Shown in pieces: positions 46,873 through 59,800 of a DNA stretch of 64,000 nucleotides (its first letter is position 1; the number at the start of each line of letters is the position of its first letter). Position numbers and translations under genes: made by a program. The notes under the pieces were generated by a model, which was not told the origin of the DNA, did no database searches, and worked only from the letters and a program-made list of their open reading frames with translations. The DNA comes from Henckelia pumila (Eukaryota > Streptophyta > Magnoliopsida > Lamiales > Gesneriaceae), in the NCBI RefSeq assembly GCF_033568475.1, contig NC_133123.1, positions 22,802,622-22,866,621 on the forward strand, read 5' to 3'.

Positions 46873-47760
46873 ATTTTCATCTCTATAGTGGGGATGGGGA
46901 CGGGGATGGAAGTTTAATCCCCGTAGGTCCAAGTTCGGGGATTTTTCGATTACGTTGAACCGATGATGGGGACGGGGATAGGGTGGGTTTTAGTTTCGGA
47001 GATGGGCCGTACCCGCCCTATCCCATTGCCATCCCTATTCAAAATTGGAGAAAATAGTGAAATGTCCAAGTTCATAAACAGAAAGTGATCGGGATCGAAT
47101 CAACCGCAGTTGGAGGAGCTTCCGCCATTATCCTCTTCAAACTTCACTGCTTCGCAATAAGTTATGGAAAAATATTTCATCCGACACTTCATTTCTTGTC
47201 ACCAAATTCACAACCACACTCCTCAATATATAATGTGAGAATGGTACATATTCTGAGAATTAGAGGCAATGAAGTTGGGGTCGGGATTTGGAGCTTCACA
47301 GAAGAAATCAATATGAACAATTCGAATTAGAGGAAATTGTTTCAGAAATTTTTTGAGTTGAGGCCAACGAGTATCTTGCATATCATCAATTGAATAAAAG
47401 ATTTGCAATGAAATACGTTCTATCTTAAGGGTAAGCTTTTGAAATCTTTTGAAGGTAAAGAAAAAGTACATATTGTTCGTGTGTCACAGAAGTTAAGATT
47501 GTGTATTATGACGTTGTTTGAAATATTTTTCTCTTTTTTTACTTCATTCTCAAATGTTATCTTCCCCTTGAAATGTTTGAAGTTCCCTGCAGATTAAAAA
47601 TGTCTTCTCGTAATGAAATTTGGTCTATTTAAAAATTATAACTAGAAAAATGTATTTGCCTCTGACAATCATAACTAACATCGTGGGACACTGAAATGAG
47701 TCAAGAGTAATCTTGCAAGACCAATTCGTCTTAGTTAGACTCTAAGAATCAAAATGTTGC
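46873..47760. repeat. Array unit 8 (rightmost, internally deleted)
   Basis: The unit starts normally but at about 47264 jumps from GAGAATTAGAGG to CAATGAAGTTGGGG. About 890 bp was lost, including the transposon-like end, the (TA)n and half the ORF. The shared tail ends at AATCAAAATGTTG (47759), where the sequence becomes unrelated AT-rich DNA. This marks the right edge of the array. Confidence 0.75.
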
Positions 47761-48008
47761 ATTCATTTTTTAATACATTAAAATTAAGTTATAAAGTAAT
47801 AAGTTTACAAAATTTATTTTCTTAATGATTTTTTTAATATGTTTGAAAAAAGCTACATTATCTAATCAAGATGGAAAATATGAAATGAGTCGTTAGACTC
47901 ATTACCTTAGTATCAATTATATAATTTGTTCACTTAATATTAATAAAGAAAATAATCTATTAAGCCATTAAATTTATGGATTTAATTCTTTTTATCATAA
48001 TCTTCAAA

Positions 48009-48076
<68 letters not shown>

Positions 48077-49412
48077 CATTAATTAAATTTGTATAATTAT
48101 TATTTAAAATTTCTCCTTCTTAACATATAAAAATATCAAGGGTTTAATTTATACTCTACAGATTTTGTAAATATGTATTTTTAATTCTAACCTTTTATCT
48201 TAATACCGTAAGTTTTAGTTTTTGGTTTTGTTCTATTTAAGATTTATTTATATTTTATTAATTGAAACTCACTTAAAGCCATAAAATAAAATATATCTTT
48301 TACTTTAATATTTTTTATATTTTTTTAATATCAAGGGTTTCATTTATACTCGTACATTAATATTTAGGGATATTAATATTTACATATAATATAATAGAAA
48401 TATTTATTTTAGGTAGATTTACTTTTATATGTGTATATATTTTTCTATGACCTTACTTATTATAGTGTAAATAAAATGACAACATTGTTCACAATGGTAA
48501 AATTTATCGTTTAATTCACACTTTTAGATATGTAACAGATTTAATTTATACTACTACATTAATTTCATAAATATATATTTTTAATTCTAACTTTTAATAT
48601 TATTACACTAAATTTTTTGTTTTAGTTTTGTTCTTTTCAAGATTTATATTTTTATATTTTTTAATTCTAATTTTTTATATTAATATCGTAAGTTTTAGTT
48701 TTTACTTTTGTTCTTTTCAAAATTTATTTATGTATTTGATTATTTACAACTCAATTAATCCACGAACTAAAAAATTAGCTTATTCTTATATATTTTTATA
48801 TTTTCTAACATTACATAAAGTGTAAAATAAATAAAAACAAATTGTGAAAAATGAAAAAATGGTACTTTTCAAAAAATAATAATTAAAAAATAAATTGTTT
48901 AATGATGTTAAGGGATGCATTAGTTGCAATTCAATGAATGTCATAAATGTATAATGTATTTATAAATATTATTAATATTTACATGTAATGGATAACTTTT
49001 AATATTATTACACCAAATTTTTTTTAGTTTTATTCTTTTCAAGATTTATATTCTTAATTTTTTTAATTATACTTTTATATTAATATCGTAAATAAAAAAA
49101 ATTGTGAAAAATGAAAGATGGTTCTTTTAAAAAAAAAATTAAAAAATAAATAAACTATGTAATAATGTTAAGGAATGCATGAGTTGCAATTCAATGAATG
49201 TCATAAATGTATAATGTATTTATGAATATTATTATTATTTACATAAATAGATAAATTTTAATATTATTACACTAAATTTTTTGTTAGTTTTGTTCTTTTC
49301 ATGATTTATATTCTTAATTTTTTTTTAGTTCTAACTTTTTATATTAATATCGTAAGTTTTAGTTTTTTTTTTGTTCTTTTCAAAATTTATTTATATATTT
49401 GATTAACTATTA
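47761..49412. repeat. AT-rich DNA with (AT)n and degenerate tandem repeats
   Basis: (AT)n spans 48012-48073. From about 48540 to 49400 a phrase like TTTTAATATTATTACACTAAA, then TTTTTGTTCTTTTCAAGATTTATAT, recurs near 48590, 49000 and 49255; AATGCATGAGTTGCAATTCAATGAATG recurs near 48913 and 49173. These are diverged tandem copies about 250-400 bp apart. No gene seen. Confidence 0.6.
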
Positions 49413-52040
49413 TGTTAGGATCGAAATATGTGTGTAGAGGGGGGTGAATACACAATTAAAATATTTTGTAGCTACAATAGCTCGTTCTTGAAATGTTCAA
49501 AAATAAACCAAACACCGATGAATTATATCGAGTTTGGTTTTCAAACCAAGAGAAATATAATCGAAATAATCCTTCGTAGAAACCAAATAAACATTTTGAA
49601 AATCTTTCGAAAGAATGCAAGTTGAAATAATAAAAATATTTTGGTTGAAATATTTTATCAAACATTTTGTATGCAATATTTTGGTGTATGAAAAACATAT
49701 AAAATGCTTCAATGATGCATACTAAAAACAGTGGCAATAAGAAAGTAAATACGATAACAAATAGACACGAATTTTTTTATGGATGTTCGGAGCTCAATCT
49801 CCTACGTCACCCCCTTTTCCTCCTCGGAAGGATCCACTATAAGACTTTGATTTACACAAACCCATTTGTACAAACAAAATCCAATTTAGGACTTACCCAC
49901 TGCCTAAAGAAGAACTCCTAGCCACCCGATTATAGGCCGCAGCATCACAATCCGCATAATGTTTAACGTCTCTTATGTCAAGACTACAAACACAACTTTA
50001 ACGTTTTTGTGTTAAGACTTTCACTCAACTAATCTTTCAAAAAACATCTCTCGTATGTGTGTGAGTGACCTCTCTTCAACTGAAATTTAACAACATTTGG
50101 ATGCGGAAGAGTGTTCTATAAAGTGGGTTTGGTGTAGAGGATTTAACGTTGAAAGCTCATATCTTCTTTTTGTTTCTCACACATTGGACTTGCTCACATT
50201 CTAGCTTCTTTTGCTTCTATATTCTGTCCATGCTTTTAATTCCCCATTCTCTGCTCTTGTTTTGTCTTCAAAGTGTTTTATTTATATCTCCAAGAATGAT
50301 ATGAACGTTATATTCAAGATTATAATCTTTTGAGAAGTTTATGGACACTTTCTGAAATTGTAACAGTCATATTTGAGTTGCTGGAATTTTTCTCAACTTG
50401 AGCTGATTTTATTGTTCATCGGGCTGGTTGATTGACCTGGTCTGACCGATCTGGTCTGGTACGACTTAGAGCATGTACAAGGATGTGAGGAAGTTGATGT
50501 GGTCAAGTTGATAACTTGATCGCATGATGATGTCAGCGTTGATAACTTCATTGTTTGTTCCTACAATGGTGTGTTGATGTTGTAGTGGTGATGTTGAAAT
50601 AATAATTTTTTAATCAATTAAATAATGTTTTTCAAACATAATAAGAATACACATAAATATAACAAATTAAAAATAAACATAATTAAATTTAAAAAGTACA
50701 TTAAAAAAATGTACATAAATATAAGAAATAAAAAATAAATTTTTTTTAAAAAATAAAAAAAAATAATTTTAAAAGCATACATAATATTCCAAAATAAAAA
50801 ACAAACATGAAAAAAAAAACACATGAATTAAACTTGACACTAAAAATAAAATTTTATTGATTTTGAAAAATATAGTCATTGACCTTTTTAAATATTTTTA
50901 TTAATTATTATTAAATTTTTTGATTTTTTTAACAATTTATTTTTAATTAAAATCATTTTTATAAATTAAAATAATAGATCAACTCCCTACCATGTTTAAA
51001 AAAAATTAAAAAAAAAAGAAAAACAAAAGATTGGTGGGGCCCGCGCGAAAAAAAAAATAAAAAAAAAAAAAGAAAGAAAGACAAGATTTGTGGGCTTCAC
51101 CGCGCGGAGAGTGTCCGTGCGGGGCTCACAATCTTGATTGCACGAGGAAGTTTCCTCGTACAATATCATTGCCCCTTGGAGGGGGCAATATTTAAATGGG
51201 GCGATCAAGTTGGGCTTGATCGCTCAACTTGATCGTCCCTTGTACATGTTCTTAGATCTGGTCTGGTCCAACTTTGATCTGGTCTGGTTCGATTGATCTG
51301 ATCTGGTTCGTAGTTGATCTGATTGATCTGATCTGGAGCAGTTTCAATATGATCTGTTCACTTGTTTTTAGCTCTTGATCCACTGGTTTTTGCACAAAGT
51401 GGTAAACATAAAAGTTGTAACTCTTTTTCTTGGATTTTTACGGAATCAAGAATCACTCAATTTCAAGTTTGTACGAGAGTGATACGCTTGAAATGCTCAG
51501 CTGTGTCAGAAATTCTGTTTTGCAGAATTCCAGTGTAGGATCAAAAACTTCATCTCGATTTATCAGCTTCTTAGACTCCGATTCAGGCATTGACTTTTGA
51601 AGATATTTGTGATAATTTCTTAGCTTCGTAACACATACTGAATCATCCCGTTTGTATAAGCGAGCTGTAAGATATAGCCAAAATACTAGAGCTGGTCATA
51701 TTTGATCTGGTCACTGTAATATTGATCTGATTTGCATCCAGCTCGATGTTGCGACCAAATTTTCGCCTAGATAACATCCGAACTAACTGATCTGGTCTAA
51801 AATATGACTTGTAGATATATGAGTAAGCTTTCCAACTGTTTTAGCATCAAGTCGTTTGGATGACCGAACTATAAGATATGTTCGATTCAACCAACTGCGC
51901 TAGCTTGAGTAACTTGAATTCCAGCTCAAAATCTTTCAACTTTGATCTACAACTACAACACTTGATGAAATATGTTATAAACACAATAACAAATTTTGTT
52001 ATCATCAAAATCAATATTGTTTGTAATTCACAATCTAACA
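49413..52040. mobile_element. Solo-LTR-like element with 5-bp target duplication TATTA
   Basis: The block starts TGTTAGGATCG and ends AATCTAACA, so it has TG...CA ends with the short inverted repeat TGTTAG/CTAACA. TATTA flanks both sides (49408-49412 and 52041-52045). It is 2628 bp, or about 1842 bp without the nested element and its TTA. A GAGGGGGGTGAATACAC phrase near the left end is familiar from plant LTR-type repeats. No gag or pol is present, which favours a solo LTR left after recombination, but no second LTR is available for proof. Confidence 0.7.
50469..51251. mobile_element. PIF/Harbinger-type non-autonomous element nested in the LTR
   Basis: Inverted ends GAGCATGTACAAGG (50469) and GAACATGTACAAGG (reverse complement of the right end) are flanked by the 3-bp duplication TTA (50466-50468 and 51252-51254), the hallmark of PIF/Harbinger elements. 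It is 783 bp with an AT-rich interior and no transposase. Subterminal GATCAAGTTG and CAACTTGATC strings form extra inverted repeats. Confidence 0.85.
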
Positions 52041-52045
52041 TATTA

Positions 52046-53270
52046 ACTATTTACTATTAACTATATTGTTACTTAAAATATTTTGAAAAATTTTGAAAAT
52101 ACTATATAGTTTTTACGATAATAATTTATGTATGTTGCAAAACTTTTTATTAATACACTATTTGAATTGTCTTCATGTACTTTATTTTTATATTAGATTG
52201 TATTTTTCGTAAAAAAATATATAATTATTGGTTTATAAGCTACACAATAATAAATTGACGTGACCAATGTTTTTTCGTGAAATAGTGTAATTATTTTTTA
52301 AACAATCAAACTAATATCATAATTATGAACAAACTAATATCAGTATAAAATTATTAAACACAATCATAATATTGAATATTACCTAGTTACTTAAAATATT
52401 TTGAAAATTTTTGCAACATAAATAAATAATTATAGTGAAAATACTACATAATTTTTACTATCATTTTGAATCATTTATTCATTCTTTGATTGAATATTAA
52501 TAAAATAATATTACAAAAATTTATATTAGAATCAGAATCTTGCAAATATATGGATGAAATGAAAAGGAAAATTCATATAACATATAAAATCTATGTATGA
52601 TGACAATTTGACATAATCAATACTAAAAAATAGAAGTTATAAAATTAAATAACTTCTATTAAGATGTAAGTTAAATGTGGGAAATTACTACACTCAATCA
52701 ATTATCTCGTGTATTTTCTCATTTTTGTCCCTATATTTCTTGTATTTTATTTATATAACTCTCATTAACATATCATTCATATGGAACAAAAGGCTAAACA
52801 ATTACATACACAATGCAAAAAATTTGTTCCTACATTCATATTTTTATAGTAGATAAAGATAAAGATATATATATGTTGTTAAATAATATATTTTCATTAA
52901 TGTTTATGTATAAATTTTAATGTCTATTTTAGGTTTATGTAACAATCCATTATAATAGTTTTTCCGACGACAGATGGTTGATATTTATCTTTATTATAAA
53001 TTATATATACAACCTGAGTATGTAGAAATTAAAATTTTATGATTAGAAAAACAATATAAAATTTTTTCAGTAACACGTTTACATAATATTTTCGTTGCCG
53101 TTTAATTTTTATGTGAAATCGTTATATATTTTTTGCATGTATTTAAATAGCTAGTATTGTTATATCAAAAAAAAAATTACTAAACGGTTTCACATGTTTG
53201 TTTTGAAAAACATATCTCTTATTTATATATTTTGACTCTTGAAAAATATTATTTTTTATTTTAAATATGA
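52046..53270. other. AT-rich intergenic sequence, no gene seen
   Basis: About 1.2 kb without a supported ORF or transposon end. Confidence 0.5.
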
Positions 53271-53274
53271 ATCG

Positions 53275-53510
53275 AATTAATGTATCACGAATTTATATGT
53301 GAGACCAAATGGAAAGGACTCTACTTCAAAAATTGCTCTTTTTTATTATGTTTTTTTTTCTTTTTTTTTTTTGTGCGGCAACTACTAGTTTTCTACATGA
53401 ATTAATATATGTGGAGACCAAATGGGAGGGATTCCACTTCAAAAATTGCTCTTTTTTTATTATGATTTTTTTTTTTTGTGATTTCTAGTTTTCTACATGA
53501 ATTAATATTT
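53275..53510. repeat. Short tandem duplication, source-side edge of the CPSF160 3' duplicate
   Basis: Two adjacent copies of about 105-120 bp each contain GAGACCAAATGG, CTCTACTTC/TTCCACTTC AAAAATTGCTC, a T-rich run and AGTTTTCTACATGAATTAATAT. The second copy continues into the block also found at 22838. Confidence 0.65.
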
Positions 53511-53855
53511 AATACCACTCGTATTACATTCAAGTAACAAAATTTCCAGCACGCTACCGCCATTCGTACCTTCTAAATATGCTAACAATTTACTCAATAA
53601 TTGCCGAAAATACATTATTATTGTACACAATAACAAGAAGGTCTGCAATCAAAAATTCATTGTTAAAGCGGCACGAAGGTAATATGACGTATCAGACAAC
53701 CGGTTTGGCTTACTGGAATGACTGCATTATCCAGATGATATGGCTGGTAGCACGAAACAAGAGAGCAGACAAATATCATGAAGCCAAGCTCTCGACCACA
53801 CCAATTGGCCTCGACCACACCAATTGTTTTCAGCGTGTCACTGGATGCAAACTCT

Positions 53856-56800
53856 TCAAAGAAAGCTTGTTCCAAGAGTAAGATCGTTCAAGTTGGACAT
53901 GATCTGAGTTCGTGTCGTTCCAATTTGTTGAGCAATATCCGCCTGCTCTTCCAGTGGGAGCATCTCGTAACTGCAACATTGTGGGTATTGGATACATGTT
54001 ATTAGTACAAACATTCACATCTAAGCTGCTGCGTAAAACTGGATGGGTAAGAGATGCATGCAAGAATAGAAAATATATATTCCACTTGCATGCGTTCAAA
54101 CATACTCTCTCCTGCACATACAACCACCTTTAATAAGATTAAGACATCGAAATTTTTCGCAACATTAAACCAATTTCTGATAATTTCTCAGCCACTTTTA
54201 CGGAGGTCCGCACGGGCAGTAGCAAGTACTTTATTAGCAAATAAGCAAGCCAGTAAAAGAAAATCTGTAGTAGGTATGGACGTATTATAATAAGCGAGAA
54301 TTAAAAGAATTTTTTTAAAAAGATTAATCCAACAAATATTGTGAACGAGTATCTAGTGTAGCAACCTAGTACCATCTACTTCTTAATCAGTCTTGAAGGG
54401 TTTGGAGCACCTAATATGGTCAGATTAGGATACATTTTGCCAAAAAAGTTTGACAATAGTATCTGCATCATGGCAGTATATCAATCTAAAAACATAAACT
54501 CAATGGTGCACTTCTAATGGAGAGCAGGTTTTGGCTGCACCATTGAAATTCTGCACGCACGCTACCAGAATTTTTACGGACTAAACATGCATAAGTTGGC
54601 AGATCAACCAAATCAACATATTGACATTTGATAATAAAAAAAATCTGGGTCAACTTATGGCGATCAAATGCACAAAAGGATGTTAGGCTTTTAATATCAG
54701 ATACATCAGAGTGAAACTACATACTGGGAAAGCAGCTCGCAGTCAACAATGCTGTCTGGGCCAGGCCGATGAGCCTTTCCATATGAACGGAAGTGGCGAA
54801 AAGACCTTGGATTTAGTCCAGCAACATGGGAAATAGCATCCACAAGCTTTTTCTGCAGTGACTGCAGCCTACGAAATGTAAGCTCATCAAGAGGTGCAAT
54901 ACAGCCAATGCTGCCATCCAAGGTGCCAAAAAGTAGACCGAAGCGGTTGGTCTTATCAGATCCAGCACTTGTTCGATCAGCGGATGTAGCAAGCAGCTGC
55001 AGCCGCAAAAACTTGGTAATATGTGCACCAACATGGAATTCAGCCCTTGGTAGAAGTTTCTGTCCTTTCCAGCTTTCTGACTGCTTTGGGGCGTAATAGA
55101 ATATCTAATTGTTGCACAAACTGCCAATGTCAGATGATTGTGGCAAAGGATTCTTCTATGGTTGAACCAATTATACATAAGTGAAATAGTATATATCCCA
55201 AAAGTATGCAGAGCAAACTGGTAAGAAAAAAGCAGGCCAAAGAAAGTAATGCTCCAAGAACAAATGATGCTTGATAAGAAAAATCCAAAAAGAAGAGGAA
55301 AAGAAACCAATACTAGAAATTTAAGAATGAACTTAAAGTACTATGAGAAGTTGACGCTAATGTCTAAAACATTCAGGCGCAAAAGGAAAATCGTTGAAGT
55401 GTAAATTGCCACACTTTCCATGGGTTGGAAGTCACCTAGCAGCCAATAAGTAAAGAAAATTCAAATAACCTCTTATTTTAATTATTGCCACAGGCACCAC
55501 ACTGAGAAAATTGAGGTTGTTCACTAGCGTTTTTGCCCAAAATTATATAACCCATGAGTGATTGATGTTTGAAAGAAACATGCACAGCAGCAGAAGGGGA
55601 CACCTGAACATTCTTCTGCTCATCTGAAACTGTGAGGCTGAGTGTGCTTCCATCTATCAAAAACTCAGTTGCTAAACAATCAAGTGAGCCAAAATCTTTT
55701 GCCAATAAATTCAGTTGAGAGCCTTGTTCCTTCCAACTAAGAAAGTAAATGCTTTTGTGAATATCTCCAAGAAGAATAAAATTTTTCACCTGCAAAATGT
55801 TCACTCTCAAAAGAAAGTCTATCAAAAGCTCATAAGGTTATCATAAGAGTATGTGTTCAGTATACAGTAAAAAAAATATGATAACTTGACCTATATGCTA
55901 ATATTAACAGAAATTCTAGAAAAAAGTGTAAAACATGTGGAAGAATAACAACAGAGTGAACGCGTAAGTGCTCAGATACATGGTAGTTTTCTTTCTCCAA
56001 TAAAAATATCAGTATCGGACACAGCTTGAATAGCTAACATGTAACTGAAATTGAGGGGAAGGGGAAGCTGGCCCAATACAGATTTTACTTTTTAGTGATA
56101 ATGAAAGATCTAGAATAAAGTGAAATAATAGTAATAAGACATTTTTCACTTATGACACATATCTAATGCATTGAACTATCCGCGGCCATAGAGATACATA
56201 TACACAGAAATTTTAAAAAATTGTACTAAGACCCCTGAAACAACTGAAATCGAACATAAAAAACACGCTAGATTTCGAATGTGGTAACTTGAGATCTGAC
56301 GAATTTCATACAGCAACATTGTTCATCAGACCAAAGATTAATGAAGGATAACATGTTAGCACGCAAAATGGGGCACATACAATTGTTCATCAGACCAAAG
56401 ATTAGTTAAGGATAACATGTGAGCATGCAAAACGGGGCACGCACAATGTTTAGGCTCACGACATAAAGAGGCGGGACATCATAGAACGCAACTCCATTTA
56501 ACTCAAGACCCGTCCACTTATGCAGAATAATCTTGGGGCCTGACGCTATCAACAGATGGCCTTGAAGTGATGCCAAAGCAGATATAGCACCTTTCAATTC
56601 TTTAGAATAAACTTCTGAAACCTGAGAAGAATAAGGATGATTAAATTTAAGGTTATCAAGCAGCTGTGGATAAGCAAAACAGAATACTGCTACCTTAGCT
56701 TGACCACTGTCAGAATTTTTTTCAACAGAATATAAAAGTACACGTCCTCTAGCTGCTACATCTTCCCCTTGCACATAAGCAGTTCCAACCGCCAACAGAG

Positions 56801-59800
56801 TTTCATTTTCTTGTGTTGTAGTATTCTATACACATAGACAATTCAAACATGAGTAACTCAATAAATTACATTATAAGGTTTATGAAGTACATAATACCAC
56901 AACCAAATAGTCAAAACTCGTAACCAAAAAAAAAAGGTAAATGGGTGATGAAATTAGAACATTTCAGGCAAAAAAGGCAGTATGATGTGACAAGTTAAAC
57001 TTACATATAATGTCACAACTCGTACAGTTAGAGCATTTTCAGAGCTTTGCATGGGAATTGTAGCCTTTGTTTGCCACGGCCCATTGGACTTTTCAGGTTC
57101 CATTATCCGTACCTCAAATTCTTCCACCGGATAGGTCCCCTCAAAATTCAGATTATCGTGCTCAAATTGATTTCCAACTTCTTGATCAATCAGAGACTGG
57201 ATGACTTGATTAAGAGGCTTAAGCATCTGCATAAAAATTGTTAAGAATACCTGAATGAATTACCTGTTAAATTTTTTCCTTGTTCCCGGCCTACTTGCTA
57301 GGGATCCGAAGAAAGCAGGCTAGTGCCTCATTGTTTTGAGTTTATGAAAGCATGTTTATTTTCTAGAACAAGATTCACGTGGACCAACCAGATTCAAGGA
57401 AGTACTATTCCCAATTAAACAAGTACTTTCATGATTATATTTATAAAAACTGATAAAATAGAGCACGCACTTACTGGAACAGAGACTATAACCGGATACA
57501 AATTTTTCTCGGCAAAATAAGTTATTTGATGTGGTGTTCCCTTCAGTGATACCTGTCACAGATAAAATACATGGACAGAAGGTACCCAAGAAGAGAAAAG
57601 GAAAAGGAATGCGTATGAATTTATTGGAAACAAATTCGTGCTATATTGCTATAAAAAAAATTACCACTAAAGAGCAGAAAAAAATGATTTCTTACCTTCT
57701 GCACTGGCCAACAACTGTCATAGGATGATAAAGCTGAAAGTTGGCATATTTTCAGAGCACCCTAAAGAAGAGGAAAAATATTCAGTTTTCCGTATGTAAG
57801 GAATAAAAGAACCCATATACTTAGCTAACCTGTGAAGTTATGTATATAAACCCATGATTACAGTTGACATTGTGAAGAACAGTGAAGGCAACTATTGGTC
57901 CATCACACACCTGAAAAAAAAGGATAGAGGATTGCTGATGGGTTTTAATAAATTGTGAAAGGTTAGCCTTGATAGAAAACTACATAGTCAGAAAGAGACA
58001 TTATACTATAAGCCTTGATTCAACAAGTGGAACCATATAAACCGAGACAAACTAACCTGTGGATGAATGCGTATGCGCTCCCTGAATATCATGAACCAAG
58101 CGGGTCTTGTCCCAGAGAGAAATAAACCCTGTAAGCCACCAACATTCTTGAAAACAGTTATACGTTGAGATGAGATCCCTGATGTTGACTCCTCTCGTGC
58201 ATAAGTGTCCGAGAAAACTCGGACAAAACGTAAATTTCTAAGCCTAGACGAACTTGTACTGCTGCGACTAATAGAACTCTGACCGTAAACATCCTCAACA
58301 GCGGGAGCATTTTCTGAACCTTCATAAATATAAGCATGATAACAAAGAATACTCCCATCGGACAATATTCCAAATAGAAAGGGACGGCCATGATCAGAAG
58401 CCCATCGTTGCATGGACAACTCAACAACCTGTATACCATGATTTGCTTCTTTCCTACCATGTCCATTGGCTTCAGAATTTTTTTTCACGTGATTCACAGG
58501 ATCATTCACCGGACTGTGAAAAAATGAGTCCAAGATATGACCCTTTCCAGAAACAAATTTATCAACAGAGAAAACACAGTTGAAATTGGGCAAATCAAAC
58601 ATCTCAAGATTTCCATTTTCATAGCACAGAACACAGTACACATCACCGTGATCATGCATCATACCATCTGTTCCATCAATAGCCTCCCCGATGCCAGTAG
58701 CAAGCCAAGCATCTGTACTAGTCTTCCGGAGCCATACTTCAGGTCCTTTATCTTGATAAAGTGTACAAGCTGACACCAACTTATCTGAGCTTTCAAATAC
58801 TGGTGGAATGATGACCGACACTGTGCACGTGGAGGGATCTAGGCGAAGAAATTGAGGAAGCACAAAGCAAAGACCACATAAATCATGGTTCAGACACGAG
58901 TACATAAAAAACACTATCAAACAACATGGACCCTTTTCAATGCCTGGAATTAGAATAATGTTCTTGAAACAGTTGTGTACTTGTGTTTATGACCGTTTGA
59001 AATTTTTGGAAGCTTTTAGGCGTTCATATATGGTAATCATGTTAACAATATCTTGTCCCTCTAATAAAAAAATCAAATCGTACTAAAGGTGAATTCTCAA
59101 GTTGCCAAGTATTAATTCAGTTCCACAAGTTGCAGGCCAAACAGTACAAGCACTCATTCACTTCAACCTTTGATCTATGCCAACCCCAAGCAGCCTTTCA
59201 ATGTATAACTAGTTCAAAAAAATGAATGCGCGGAATACTTAAGTTACCAGACACGTAAATATGAAAATTAGCTTCATTAGGAACCTTGAGCCAGAGATCA
59301 ACAGAGGAAGCACAAGAAGATGCTCAAGAACTAGAGAAATCCTAAATTTGTTCACATCATAAAAAATGGAAATACTTCAATGCCATAGTAGCCACAATTT
59401 TACAAACAAAACAGTTGGTGACGAATATTTTGCCCCTAAAGTCAAATGTTCAACATACCATAATAATTTGCAAGAAGTATCATAAATAACAAACCCATAA
59501 ATTTCCATCAAAACAATGATCAGAGATTTTTATCTCGAGATTTACCAAAAATGTATTAAATGAAAAGAAATAAAGGATTAAAAACCACCCTAAATGCTAA
59601 GAAAATTCAATACATAACTCGCTGAAACACGTCCATCCTGCCCCCACTGCCGCAGGATCTAGGTTTCAGTTGGAGGGTAGTTATTTAGGGTGGGTGGATT
59701 GTGGGACATTCCTAACCCTATATTTGTGGAAAAATAGTAATTATAATAATAGGACATACAAGAGCACAAGGCATGCAACTTTGATGTCAAATGTGCCTAA

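Larger units (their letters stand above)
24890..47760. repeat. Tandem array of about eight ~1.76-kb composite units
   Basis: The same block repeats head to tail. The anchor ATTTTCATCTCTATAG begins at 24923, 29179, 30940, 32702, 34482, 45115 and 46873 (one anchor was lost to an insert). Spacings of 1761, 1762, 1780 and 1758 bp fit a unit of about 1.76 kb once the retrotransposon is removed. In order each unit holds: a G/C-rich block of about 200 bp resembling a MITE with GGGGATGGGGACGGGG strings; a 250-bp stretch (ATCGGGATCGAATCAACCGC); a transposon-like end (GTGGCTCCACATAGGGG, with GGGCAGCTGCCC); a (TA)n tract; and a minus-strand ORF of 83 codons. Copies look roughly 90-95% alike by eye. Confidence 0.85.

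Noticed and set aside
24890..47760. CRISPR-like or rDNA/histone interpretation of the repeated block
   Set aside because: The repeat unit is about 1.76 kb with no short direct repeat-spacer pattern, no rRNA or histone sequence, and the host is a plant.
53830..54300. Several overlapping ORFs near the CPSF160 end
   Set aside because: They are shadows of the last CPSF160 exon (53970-53856) and its intron in other frames.
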